From NCBI GenBank assembly GCA_002469915.1, contig DKOG01000143.1, positions 1 through 6,830 on the forward strand: a stretch of 6,830 nucleotides of DNA, in the 5' to 3' direction. Positions 1-6,157 of the stretch are shown here, one piece after another. The translations under genes were made by a program, and so were the position numbers. The number at the start of each line of letters is the position of its first letter. The stretch's first letter is position 1. The DNA comes from Bacteroidetes bacterium UBA7368. GTDB taxonomy: Bacteria > Bacteroidota > Rhodothermia > Rhodothermales > UBA10348. A model generated the notes under the pieces. It did no database searches. It saw only the letters and a list, made by a program, of their open reading frames with translations, and was not told where the DNA came from.

Positions 1-787
1 AGATGGTGAAGTTGAAGATCATAAAATTACGATTCTCGATGGTTCTGTAGCCTCTCCCGTTGGAGTTGATTTAAGCCCAACAACGGGTGGAGCTGGAGCA
101 CAGCCAATAACTATAGCCCAGGATGTGACAGGAAATTCAACAGTTACGCTTGGAGCGGGACCACCAACTATGGTGTTTAGCGCGCCCTTACCTGCTGTTG
201 GACCTCTTACAGTTGTAGGTACTGCTGCGCCAGACAATTTCATTATCGATCACACGAATGGTAACGTTGCTACCGGCCCAGTAACCATCGATGGTGGAGG
301 GCTAGGTGATGACCTTACTATTAGGGGTGGAGCGCCGGGAGATATGGACACGATCCATCATACTCACGCAACGCTCGATAGTGGCTCAATTGCATATATC
401 GCTGGTGCACAACCCGCACACCAAACAGTAAATTATACGTCTGTTGAGACGGTGATAGACGAACTGCAGCCACTGCATCGCATCTACACCTTTAACGGAG
501 CGGATAATATTGTGCAGCTGATTGATGGTCCGGTGGCATCCCTCATTTCCACGACACCTGCAACGAGTGCACTTACGACGTTTACGAACCCAACCACGGA
601 TTTGGTCATTAATGGCGGAGTAGGAGCTGATACATTTGATATACAGCCTTCAAAGTTTTATCCAGTATCTGTTAATGGAGATGCACCTACTACCTTTGTA
701 GGTGGCGATACCTTCAATCTGGATGCAGGGTCGTTGGGTGCAGCTGTGATCACGCTAAACGAAGCCTCGGATAACGCTGGTACGTAA
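1..787 (+). CDS. 5'-truncated fragment of a giant surface protein with Gly/Asp-rich beta-strand repeats, ending at an in-frame TAA
   Basis: The frame is open from the window edge (first full codon at base 2), so the true start lies upstream; the GTG at 125 is only an internal codon. The 261 visible residues are Gly/Thr/Val/Asp-rich, contain no cysteine, and have repeating patterns such as GGGLGDDLTIRG (about 293-328) and GGVGADTFDI (about 614-643). These resemble the short Asp/Gly repeats of RTX-like or beta-helix surface proteins. At least two related modules are visible: one from about 275 to 460, ending in NYTSVETVID, and one from about 605 that runs into the stop. That second module continues in the same frame after the stop (SFTGG...DLSYATMEIVG), so this is most likely the N-terminal side of the same gene as the ORF at 806-3598. 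Likely role, inferred: exported structural or adhesive surface protein. Specific function unknown. Confidence 0.75.
   Translation, partial: DGEVEDHKITILDGSVASPVGVDLSPTTGGAGAQPITIAQDVTGNSTVTLGAGPPTMVFSAPLPAVGPLTVVGTAAPDNFIIDHTNGNVATGPVTIDGGGLGDDLTIRGGAPGDMDTIHHTHATLDSGSIAYIAGAQPAHQTVNYTSVETVIDELQPLHRIYTFNGADNIVQLIDGPVASLISTTPATSALTTFTNPTTDLVINGGVGADTFDIQPSKFYPVSVNGDAPTTFVGGDTFNLDAGSLGAAVITLNEASDNAGT
785..787 (+). other. In-frame TAA interrupting one coding unit (putative nonsense mutation or sequencing error)
   Basis: The upstream fragment and the 930-codon ORF share reading frame 2, separated only by TAA and six sense codons (S F T G G F) before the ATG at 806. Reading through gives ...DNAGT-stop-SFTGGFMDLSYATMEIVG. 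This lines up with the earlier module ...DSGSIAYIAG...VNYTSVETVID at 377-460, with the stop opposite the Ile after SGS. A tyrosine codon (TAT or TAC) differs from TAA by one base and would give GTYSFTGG, which suits such beta-strand repeats. TAA followed by T is normally an efficient terminator, so programmed readthrough is unlikely. Confidence 0.7.
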
Positions 788-805
788 TCGTTCACTGGCG
801 GCTTT

Positions 806-3598
806 ATGGATCTTTCATATGCCACCATGGAAATTGTGGGTATGCGTTATTCTGATCCAAATGCCTTGCAGGGTGGTACCTATAAAGGCGACATGTTCTA
901 TCCTCTCCATACAGAGACCGGCATTTCTATCGAGCCTTACTTTAATTGGGACATTGAAAATTGGCCCGCAACCCCTACGACTGTTCTGACCACGCTGCAG
1001 TTGGATGTTTCGTTGAACAGTGATTTGTCGTCTCCGGTCTTTACGACAACAACGAAGAGAGACACTACACCGTTAATAAATGGTGCGCCGGCAGACACCG
1101 ATCACTTCATTACAGATGCCGACTTAGATACGGGAGTTCCGTTGTTGAACGACACGGACTACTACTGGGGCCTAACGGCTACTCTTGCCGGCGGGGCGAC
1201 GTTTAAGCAGATCAGCCAATTCAAGACTATTCCCGCTTTGCTTCCTGCATTGACGTATCCCAAAGATCAGCTGACCATTCCGTCTCTGGACTTCGACTTC
1301 AGCTGGAATGTTGCAAGCGCCGTTCAGAACGCCGTGTACTGGAGACTGGATGTTGATCAAAACGCCAAAGGAGCGTTTAATGGCTCTATGCCTTCTCACC
1401 TTGGCGGTGATATTAAGAATGACGATAATACGTTGGTAGCTGATGGGTATGCTGAAAAGACTCAGTTTAAGTCCTCTGATATGCCGACCCCGCTAAATTG
1501 GGGAGGAACCTACAGTTGGAGGGCTGCTACTATGTGGCCAGTTCCCCCAACAGGTTGGGTACCTCAGGAGATCTTTGACTTGAATGAAACAGATCGTACT
1601 GTTTCTATTTCTTCCGTCTTCCAGTTCCAGACACAAACACTGGCCTACGTGCCTACACCTAGCTACCCAACAGGTGGTTTGATTATTCCATCCAATGAGC
1701 CACTCTTGAGTTGGTGGGTTGGCGGACCGTTTGGTGCTTTGACGTTCGAGATTCAAGTGCGAGAAGTGGGTGTTCCGGGTACGATTGTGTGTACCGCATC
1801 AGGAATTTCTGGTACCCAATATGACACTTCAGCGTGTGCGCCCTCAACATTGACGCCAGGAAAGACCTACGAGTGGAGAGTTCGAAGTACAGATGGTTCG
1901 AATACCTCCGATTGGTCAGCCGCCGGTGCAGATGCAGGAGCGTGGACTAGCCCAGCCGTCTTCTCGACCAATGGGCAAGGCGTGGCAGGGACCCCGACTC
2001 CTTCCTACCCAATCGGCAATCTTGAGATTTATACGATAAATCCGCAGTTTCATTGGTTTACCGAGAGAGACAACACAGGCATTAGCTTTGTTGCTCACTA
2101 CGCAAAGCGGCCTACCCTTCCTGGAACAGCTCCGGCAAGTTGTGCGGCATTGAAGGCCATTCCAAATACGACCGCAGGGGACGTGTTTGATCTTGCATCA
2201 CCGCTTTCAACAACATACGTGGATGCACCTGGTCTTGAGCCCGGCGCTACTTATGATTGGTGTGTGACGGCAACAGGGCTGAACGGTGCTGTTGAAGGTG
2301 GGGTTGCTACGTTTCAGGTGGCTGGTGGTCTAGCTAAAAACTTCCCGGTTGCGTCCTGGCCTAAACCAAATCCAACGGTTTATTCCTTGAGCCAGAATTT
2401 AACCTGGTATTTGGAAGGGTCTTATTTTGACCTAGCCTCCTACGACGTGGAATACTGCAAAGGTATCCCAACGGGTTCGACTCCAGTCTTTGGAGCGGGT
2501 GCTCCTAGTTGTACCACTGTTTCCGGACTTACAACCCAAAACTACGAAGTAACGGGCCTGACGTACGGAGATGTGGTTATCTGGCGAGTGAAGGCTAATT
2601 ACACATCCGGAACCTCGTCTGATTGGAATGTTGCGACCGCGCAAGGTGGCTTCACCGTGGTAGGATTGCTTAGTACACTGACGGCTAATCCAAGCTTCCC
2701 AACCGGGGATGTAGTGATATATGATACAGATCCTACGCTCATCTGGTGGGTAAGTGGCGCAGTTGGTGCAGCTAATGCTTATAAGATCCAGTATAGTTAT
2801 ACAGAGACGTTCAACCCGATTGGGACTGTGACGATAGAGGCTACCAGCACGACGCCAAGTATTGCTATATCCAATTTGATTCCTGGGCATACTTATTGGT
2901 GGCGTGTGGCCGTTTCGACTGACAATGGTGTTACGTACGGATCTTGGTCCGCTGTAGCTAGCTTTGCCATTCACCCAGGTGCCAATGCGGTTATGCCAAG
3001 AATTGGTGGTCCGGCTAATAATGTTTCGATCGAAACGAATGCACCCACTCTTTCATGGTTGCTTCCTGCACCGTCTGAATCAGCGCTTACATACGATGTG
3101 CGGTATTCGAAAAGTCCAGATCTTGAGGCCAATAGCACCCTCGTAGAGGGACTAACCACTCCAGTTGCTCAACTAGCTAACCTAGATGCAGGTGATTACT
3201 ACTGGCAGGTACGCTCTAAAACAGCGTCTGGCGAAATATCGCCGTACTCTCCGGTAGGTTCGTTCACAACCACTGCATCCTTTAGCGTAGGTGTTGAGGA
3301 TGAGTTCAGCGAGCAACCAGCGGCGTTTGAACTTGGTCAGAACTATCCGAATCCGTTCAATCCAACAACGACCATTGAATTCCGCATGTCGGAATCAGCC
3401 AATGTCTCGTTGAAGGTCTACAACGTCCTTGGACAGGTTGTGAAAACGTTGGTCAGCGGAACGCTGCCATCCGGAATGCACAGCGTATCATGGGATGCTA
3501 CGGACGATAGCGGATCTGCGGTAACAACCGGTCTGTATATCTACCGAATGGAGACCGACAACTTCTCCGCGACGAAATCGCTGGTGCTGATGAAGTAG
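806..3598 (+). CDS. Large secreted protein: seven fibronectin-III/Ig-like modules and a C-terminal type IX secretion sorting domain
   Basis: This 930-residue ORF has about seven tandem beta-sandwich modules at roughly residues 32-142, 149-277, 283-388, 398-506, 513-619, 628-722 and 730-822. Each has an early core Trp (SWWVGG, HWFTE, TWYLEG, IWWVSG, SWLLP) and a late strand of the type TYEWRVRSTDG or TYWWRVAVS. An acidic linker follows, then a T9SS type A sorting domain at about 841-930 with NYPNPFNPTTTI, VYNVLGQVVKTL, GLYIYRM and a final KSLVLMK. By family knowledge such proteins cross the outer membrane by T9SS and are anchored or released at the surface. The ATG at 806 starts mid-repeat with no signal peptide, although T9SS cargo needs Sec export. 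A GGCGG 6 nt upstream is the only weak ribosome-binding candidate. The ORF is therefore probably the C-terminal part of the gene to its left. It converges with kbl. Confidence 0.88.
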   Translation: MDLSYATMEIVGMRYSDPNALQGGTYKGDMFYPLHTETGISIEPYFNWDIENWPATPTTVLTTLQLDVSLNSDLSSPVFTTTTKRDTTPLINGAPADTDHFITDADLDTGVPLLNDTDYYWGLTATLAGGATFKQISQFKTIPALLPALTYPKDQLTIPSLDFDFSWNVASAVQNAVYWRLDVDQNAKGAFNGSMPSHLGGDIKNDDNTLVADGYAEKTQFKSSDMPTPLNWGGTYSWRAATMWPVPPTGWVPQEIFDLNETDRTVSISSVFQFQTQTLAYVPTPSYPTGGLIIPSNEPLLSWWVGGPFGALTFEIQVREVGVPGTIVCTASGISGTQYDTSACAPSTLTPGKTYEWRVRSTDGSNTSDWSAAGADAGAWTSPAVFSTNGQGVAGTPTPSYPIGNLEIYTINPQFHWFTERDNTGISFVAHYAKRPTLPGTAPASCAALKAIPNTTAGDVFDLASPLSTTYVDAPGLEPGATYDWCVTATGLNGAVEGGVATFQVAGGLAKNFPVASWPKPNPTVYSLSQNLTWYLEGSYFDLASYDVEYCKGIPTGSTPVFGAGAPSCTTVSGLTTQNYEVTGLTYGDVVIWRVKANYTSGTSSDWNVATAQGGFTVVGLLSTLTANPSFPTGDVVIYDTDPTLIWWVSGAVGAANAYKIQYSYTETFNPIGTVTIEATSTTPSIAISNLIPGHTYWWRVAVSTDNGVTYGSWSAVASFAIHPGANAVMPRIGGPANNVSIETNAPTLSWLLPAPSESALTYDVRYSKSPDLEANSTLVEGLTTPVAQLANLDAGDYYWQVRSKTASGEISPYSPVGSFTTTASFSVGVEDEFSEQPAAFELGQNYPNPFNPTTTIEFRMSESANVSLKVYNVLGQVVKTLVSGTLPSGMHSVSWDATDDSGSAVTTGLYIYRMETDNFSATKSLVLMK
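896..3271 (+). repeat. Seven tandem fibronectin-III/Ig-like protein modules
   Basis: Module starts are near 899, 1250, 1652, 1997, 2342, 2687 and 2993. Three share an obvious opening motif: PSYPTGG at 1658, PSYPIGN at 1997 and PSFPTGD at 2690. This marks internal duplication that is clear in protein but largely eroded in DNA. The modules are about 93-130 residues long. Only six cysteines occur in all the visible coding sequence of this surface protein, one pair in each of modules 3, 4 and 5 (residues 329/344, 446/486 and 551/569 of the 930-residue ORF), as expected for disulfides in an exported protein. Assignment to FN3 rather than another Ig-like fold is inferred from the Trp/Tyr pattern. 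Confidence 0.7.
3326..3598 (+). other. T9SS type A C-terminal sorting domain (coding segment)
   Basis: Residues 841-930 read FELGQNYPNPFNPTTTIEF, then SLKVYNVLGQVVKTLVSG, then GLYIYRMETDNFSATKSLVLMK. These are the three conserved blocks of the Por secretion / T9SS type A sorting domain, which is also related to the FlgD Ig-like fold. In known systems the domain targets cargo to the type IX translocon and is cleaved by a sortase-like peptidase such as PorU. It implies that the genome encodes a T9SS elsewhere; none of the machinery is in this window. Confidence 0.92.
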
Positions 3599-3650
3599 CC
3601 CATGTGCACTTGCTTCGGCAACGAAGTCAGGAAAGAAAAGCTAGATAATG

Positions 3651-3691
3651 AAAAGGGCGGGTCGTTTTTAACGACCCGCCCTTTTTCTTTT
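3651..3691. terminator. Bidirectional intrinsic terminator between convergent genes
   Basis: A perfect 16-bp inverted repeat pairs 3651-3666 with 3670-3685, around a TTT loop at 3667-3669. The GC-rich core GGGCGGGTCG is flanked by AAAA on the left and by TTTTTCTTTT on the right, so transcripts from either strand end in a U-rich tract. It lies 52 nt past the stop of the surface-protein gene and about 28 nt past the stop of kbl, the position expected for a shared terminator. Confidence 0.93.
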
Positions 3692-3718
3692 CGGCAAATT
3701 AGGTGGTGTTCCAGATGA

Positions 3719-4909
3719 TTACGAAAGCACCCCGTGCTTCTTACCAATACGAACAAAAGCGTCCACACAACGATCGATCTGCTCTGTTGAGTGTCCAGCA
3801 GAAATTTGGACTCGAATGCGAGCTTGCTCGCGTGGTACAACGGGGAAGAAGAACCCGATCACGTAAATCCCTTCCGCGAGGAGATCGGCGGCCATTTTTT
3901 GGGCTAGACGCGCTTCGTACAACATAATGGGTACAATAGGATGCACGCCGGGTTTGATATCAAAGCCCGCCTCGGTCATTTTATCTCTAAAACGCAGTGT
4001 GTTAGCCTCTAGCTTGTCACGCAGAGCCGTAGACTCCGTGAGCATATCCAATACTTTAAGACTGGTATGCGCTATTACAGGGGCTAGAGAATTTGAAAAG
4101 AGGTAGGGGCGGGAACGCTGGCGTAGCAATTCAATGATCTCCTTACGCCCCGTAGTGAACCCACCCATGGCTCCACCAAGAGCTTTTCCAAGCGTAGACG
4201 TGATGATATCTACACGTCCCATCACATCACGATATTCTACCGATCCACGACCTGTTTTACCAAAAAAGCCAGTGGCATGACATTCATCCACCATAACCAT
4301 AGCCCCATACTTATCTGCTAGGTCACAGATTTCGTCTAGTTTTGCAATCGTACCGTCCATACTGAAGACGCCGTCCGTCGCAATCATAATGCGCTTGGAG
4401 CCCTGGGCTTCTTGAAGGCATCGCTCAAGATTTTCCATGTCACTGTTTGCAAAGCGAAGTCGTTTAGCTTTGCAGAGGCGGATTCCATCAATGATAGAGG
4501 CATGGTTCAGTGAATCTGAAACAACTGCACACTCCGCATCGAGGAGGGTTTCAAATAGCCCTGCATTGGCGTCGAAGCAGGCGGCATACAGGATGGTATC
4601 TTCGGTGCCGAGATAGTTGGCGATGCGTCGTTCCAGTTCTTTATGGACGTCTTGCGTGCCACAAATGAAGCGCACAGAGGAAAGCCCAAAACCATACTTC
4701 TCGACTCCTTCTTGGGCTGCCTCGATCAGTTCAGGACTGTTGGCCAAACCCAGGTAGTTGTTTGCGCAGAAGTTGGTGACCTGATCACCAGAGGAAACGG
4801 TGATCTCGGCAGCTTGCTGCGATGTGATCACTCGTTCGTCTTTGTAGAGACCGGCGCTTTCGATTTCATCCAGGATGGATTGTATCTGAGGGCGAGCTGT
4901 ATCGAACAT
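3719..4909 (-). CDS. kbl: Glycine C-acetyltransferase (2-amino-3-ketobutyrate CoA ligase)
   Basis: Cytoplasmic PLP-dependent enzyme of the alpha-oxoamine synthase family. It cleaves 2-amino-3-ketobutyrate with CoA to glycine and acetyl-CoA, the second step of threonine degradation. The 396 residues match the usual length (E. coli Kbl has 398). Visible family features are NFCANNYLGLA (46-56), GFGLSSVRFICGTQ (73-86), SLNHASIIDG with His136, DGVFSMDG (179-186), DECHATGFFG with Asp208 and His211, the PLP Schiff-base lysine Lys242 in STLGKALGG, and FPVVPREQARIRVQIS with Arg366, the likely equivalent of E. coli Arg368. All key residues are intact. It lies 14 nt downstream of tdh on the same strand and is surely co-transcribed. 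The sequence before its ATG (ACCCTCT) has no Shine-Dalgarno motif, so translation may depend on coupling to tdh or on SD-independent initiation. Relatives with the same fold (KAS-type BioF, ALAS, SPT) are less likely given the neighbour and motifs. Confidence 0.96.
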   Translation of the reverse strand: MFDTARPQIQSILDEIESAGLYKDERVITSQQAAEITVSSGDQVTNFCANNYLGLANSPELIEAAQEGVEKYGFGLSSVRFICGTQDVHKELERRIANYLGTEDTILYAACFDANAGLFETLLDAECAVVSDSLNHASIIDGIRLCKAKRLRFANSDMENLERCLQEAQGSKRIMIATDGVFSMDGTIAKLDEICDLADKYGAMVMVDECHATGFFGKTGRGSVEYRDVMGRVDIITSTLGKALGGAMGGFTTGRKEIIELLRQRSRPYLFSNSLAPVIAHTSLKVLDMLTESTALRDKLEANTLRFRDKMTEAGFDIKPGVHPIVPIMLYEARLAQKMAADLLAEGIYVIGFFFPVVPREQARIRVQISAGHSTEQIDRCVDAFVRIGKKHGVLS

Positions 4910-4923
4910 AGAGGGTATGGGGT

Positions 4924-5871
4924 CTAAAATTCAGAACGGGATACTTTTTCCCTGACATGGTACAGCATATCCGTAACCATGGCATCAAGATCGTATTCAG
5001 GAGCCCAGTCCCAGTCGGCTCGGGCCCTGGAGTCATTTATAGAGGCGGGCCAAGTGTCAGCGATATCTTGCCTGAAATCCGGCTCGTAGGAGCAGGTAAA
5101 CTCAGGAATGTGTTTTTGTATGGCGGCGGCCAGTTCCCCAGCTGAAAAGCTGAATGCAGTCAGGTTATAGCTAGTTCGGACCGTGATATTCGCCTGTTCA
5201 GCATCCATCAGGTCAAGAACCGATTTGACAGCGTCTGGCATGTACATCATTGGAAGCCGGGTGTCTTCCGTCACAAAACAGGTGTATTCACCCGTTTTAA
5301 CAGCTTGGACAAACATATCCACGGCCCAATCTGTGGTGCCGCCACCAGGAGGTGCTGCATGGGAAATGATACCCGGGAACCGCACCGAGCGAACATCAAC
5401 GTCATGGTGGGTTGCATGAAATTTACACAACAACTCTCCCGTTACTTTAGTCGCACCGTACATGGTACCCGGCTCCGTCACCGTTTCTTGAGGTGTGTTC
5501 ACCTTGGGCGTAGTGGGGCCGAACACGGCGATTGAACTGGGCCAGAACACACGACATTTATACCGCCGAGCGGCTTCTAAAATGTTGCGCACGCCATTTA
5601 CGTTCACGTTCCAAGCCAATTCAGGATGTTTTTCGCCCGTAGCTGAGAGGATTCCGGCGAGATGATAGATCGTATGCACATTGTGTGCTTCAATGATTTT
5701 CTCCACCGATTCCATATACGTGACGTCTAAGACATCATATAGGCGATCTGGTCTCAGGTTTTCGGGAGTGCGTAGATCAGTGACTAGTACATGACCTTTT
5801 CCGTGTCGTTCGACCAAGAAATCCGCAAGATCAATTCCGATCTGGCCTTGGGCACCGGTAATTAGAATCAT
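4924..5871 (-). CDS. tdh: L-threonine 3-dehydrogenase, short-chain dehydrogenase (NAD-dependent epimerase-like) type
   Basis: Cytoplasmic extended-SDR enzyme predicted to oxidise L-threonine to 2-amino-3-ketobutyrate with NAD+, handing the unstable product to Kbl. The 315-residue protein starts with a Rossmann motif TGAQGQIG (residues 5-12) and has the SDR catalytic set Ser112/Ser113 (WPSSIAVFGP) and Tyr138-x3-Lys142 (MYGATK). Stretches typical of SDR-type threonine dehydrogenase follow: GILSATGEK (73-81), PGGGTTDWAV (175-184), EDTRLPMMYMPD (202-213) and PDFRQDIADTWPASIND (264-280). These separate it from sugar-nucleotide epimerases and from the unrelated zinc-dependent Tdh of E. coli. It is the first gene of the tdh-kbl operon. 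The ATG at 5869-5871 directly precedes the Rossmann strand, so the start is well fixed; no Shine-Dalgarno sequence is seen upstream. The symbol tdh is used by function, as naming differs among genomes. Confidence 0.94.
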   Translation of the reverse strand: MILITGAQGQIGIDLADFLVERHGKGHVLVTDLRTPENLRPDRLYDVLDVTYMESVEKIIEAHNVHTIYHLAGILSATGEKHPELAWNVNVNGVRNILEAARRYKCRVFWPSSIAVFGPTTPKVNTPQETVTEPGTMYGATKVTGELLCKFHATHHDVDVRSVRFPGIISHAAPPGGGTTDWAVDMFVQAVKTGEYTCFVTEDTRLPMMYMPDAVKSVLDLMDAEQANITVRTSYNLTAFSFSAGELAAAIQKHIPEFTCSYEPDFRQDIADTWPASINDSRARADWDWAPEYDLDAMVTDMLYHVREKVSRSEF

Positions 5872-5902
5872 GTAAAACTCGAGTAGAAAAATGGCTGAGA
5901 TT

Positions 5903-5910
5903 CAAAAATA
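5903..5910 (-). promoter_or_regulatory. Candidate Bacteroidota-type -7 element for tdh-kbl
   Basis: On the minus strand this reads TATTTTTG, an exact match to the TAnnTTTG -7 consensus of Bacteroidota primary-sigma promoters. It overlaps TATATT, which would also serve as a -10. It lies about 31 nt upstream of the tdh ATG, giving a short leader of roughly 20-25 nt. The -33 element is weak: the best candidate is TTCG about 21 nt upstream, against consensus TTTG. The call rests on motif and position only. Confidence 0.4.
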
Positions 5911-6053
5911 TACTCGGGGCAGGCCTGTGGTCGAAGCGCATTAAGTGGATTGACCGGAGTTTCACACGCGGGTTCAAGGCAGGTATGGTTGAATCGGGCT
6001 TCTGTTCTTTTTATGGCATCTCGTTTGTACGAGTACGGATGCGTAGCCTCCAG

Positions 6054-6059
6054 TATAAT
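6054..6059 (+). promoter_or_regulatory. Candidate -10 element (TATAAT) for the lipoprotein gene
   Basis: This is a perfect TATAAT hexamer on the + strand, about 98 nt upstream of the lipoprotein ATG. No good -35 stands at 17 nt; TTTGTA at 6024-6029 is too far for a classical sigma-70 promoter, and the Bacteroidota TAnnTTTG form is not matched. It implies a leader of about 90 nt that would include the imperfect hairpin at 6104-6126. Chance occurrence is possible. Confidence 0.25.
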
Positions 6060-6157
6060 GCTGCATCTTTGAACCTACTGAGGCGTAAGTGGGGCTGCAT
6101 CAGGACCGAGTTACGTGGACTCCGTCTTTCCTTAATCAATATCACTTATCGTTCAAT

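Larger units (their letters stand above)
5872..6157. other. Divergent intergenic region between tdh and the lipoprotein gene
   Basis: These 286 bases carry no convincing gene and separate two divergently transcribed units, so they should hold both promoters. Besides the promoter candidates listed separately, three small structures are visible: a 5-bp inverted repeat CTCGT/ACGAG (6020-6033), an imperfect hairpin pairing 6104-6111 with 6119-6126 (one C:C mismatch, loop TACGTGG), and the octamer GCTGCATC occurring twice (6060-6067 and 6094-6101). None is strong enough to name as an operator or riboswitch. Confidence 0.6.

Noticed and set aside
785..787. Recoding of the stop as an amino acid (selenocysteine, pyrrolysine or programmed readthrough)
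   Set aside because: Selenocysteine uses TGA and pyrrolysine TAG; this is TAA followed by T, a strong termination context, with no obvious downstream recoding structure.
2432..2974. 180-codon open frame on the minus strand inside the FN3 region
   Set aside because: It is an antisense shadow of the clearly coding + strand frame, and its translation is Ser/Arg/Ile-rich without recognisable motifs.
3541..3840. 99-codon minus-strand open frame across the convergent intergenic region
   Set aside because: It overlaps the 3' ends of two well-supported genes and reads through the terminator hairpin; no family resemblance.
5891..5944. 17-codon ATG ORF on the + strand in the divergent intergenic region
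   Set aside because: It is very short, has no ribosome-binding site, and overlaps the likely tdh promoter.
5966..5990. GGTTCAAG resembling a tRNA T-loop
   Set aside because: The flanking bases do not form the 5-bp T stem, and no acceptor or anticodon arm can be found.
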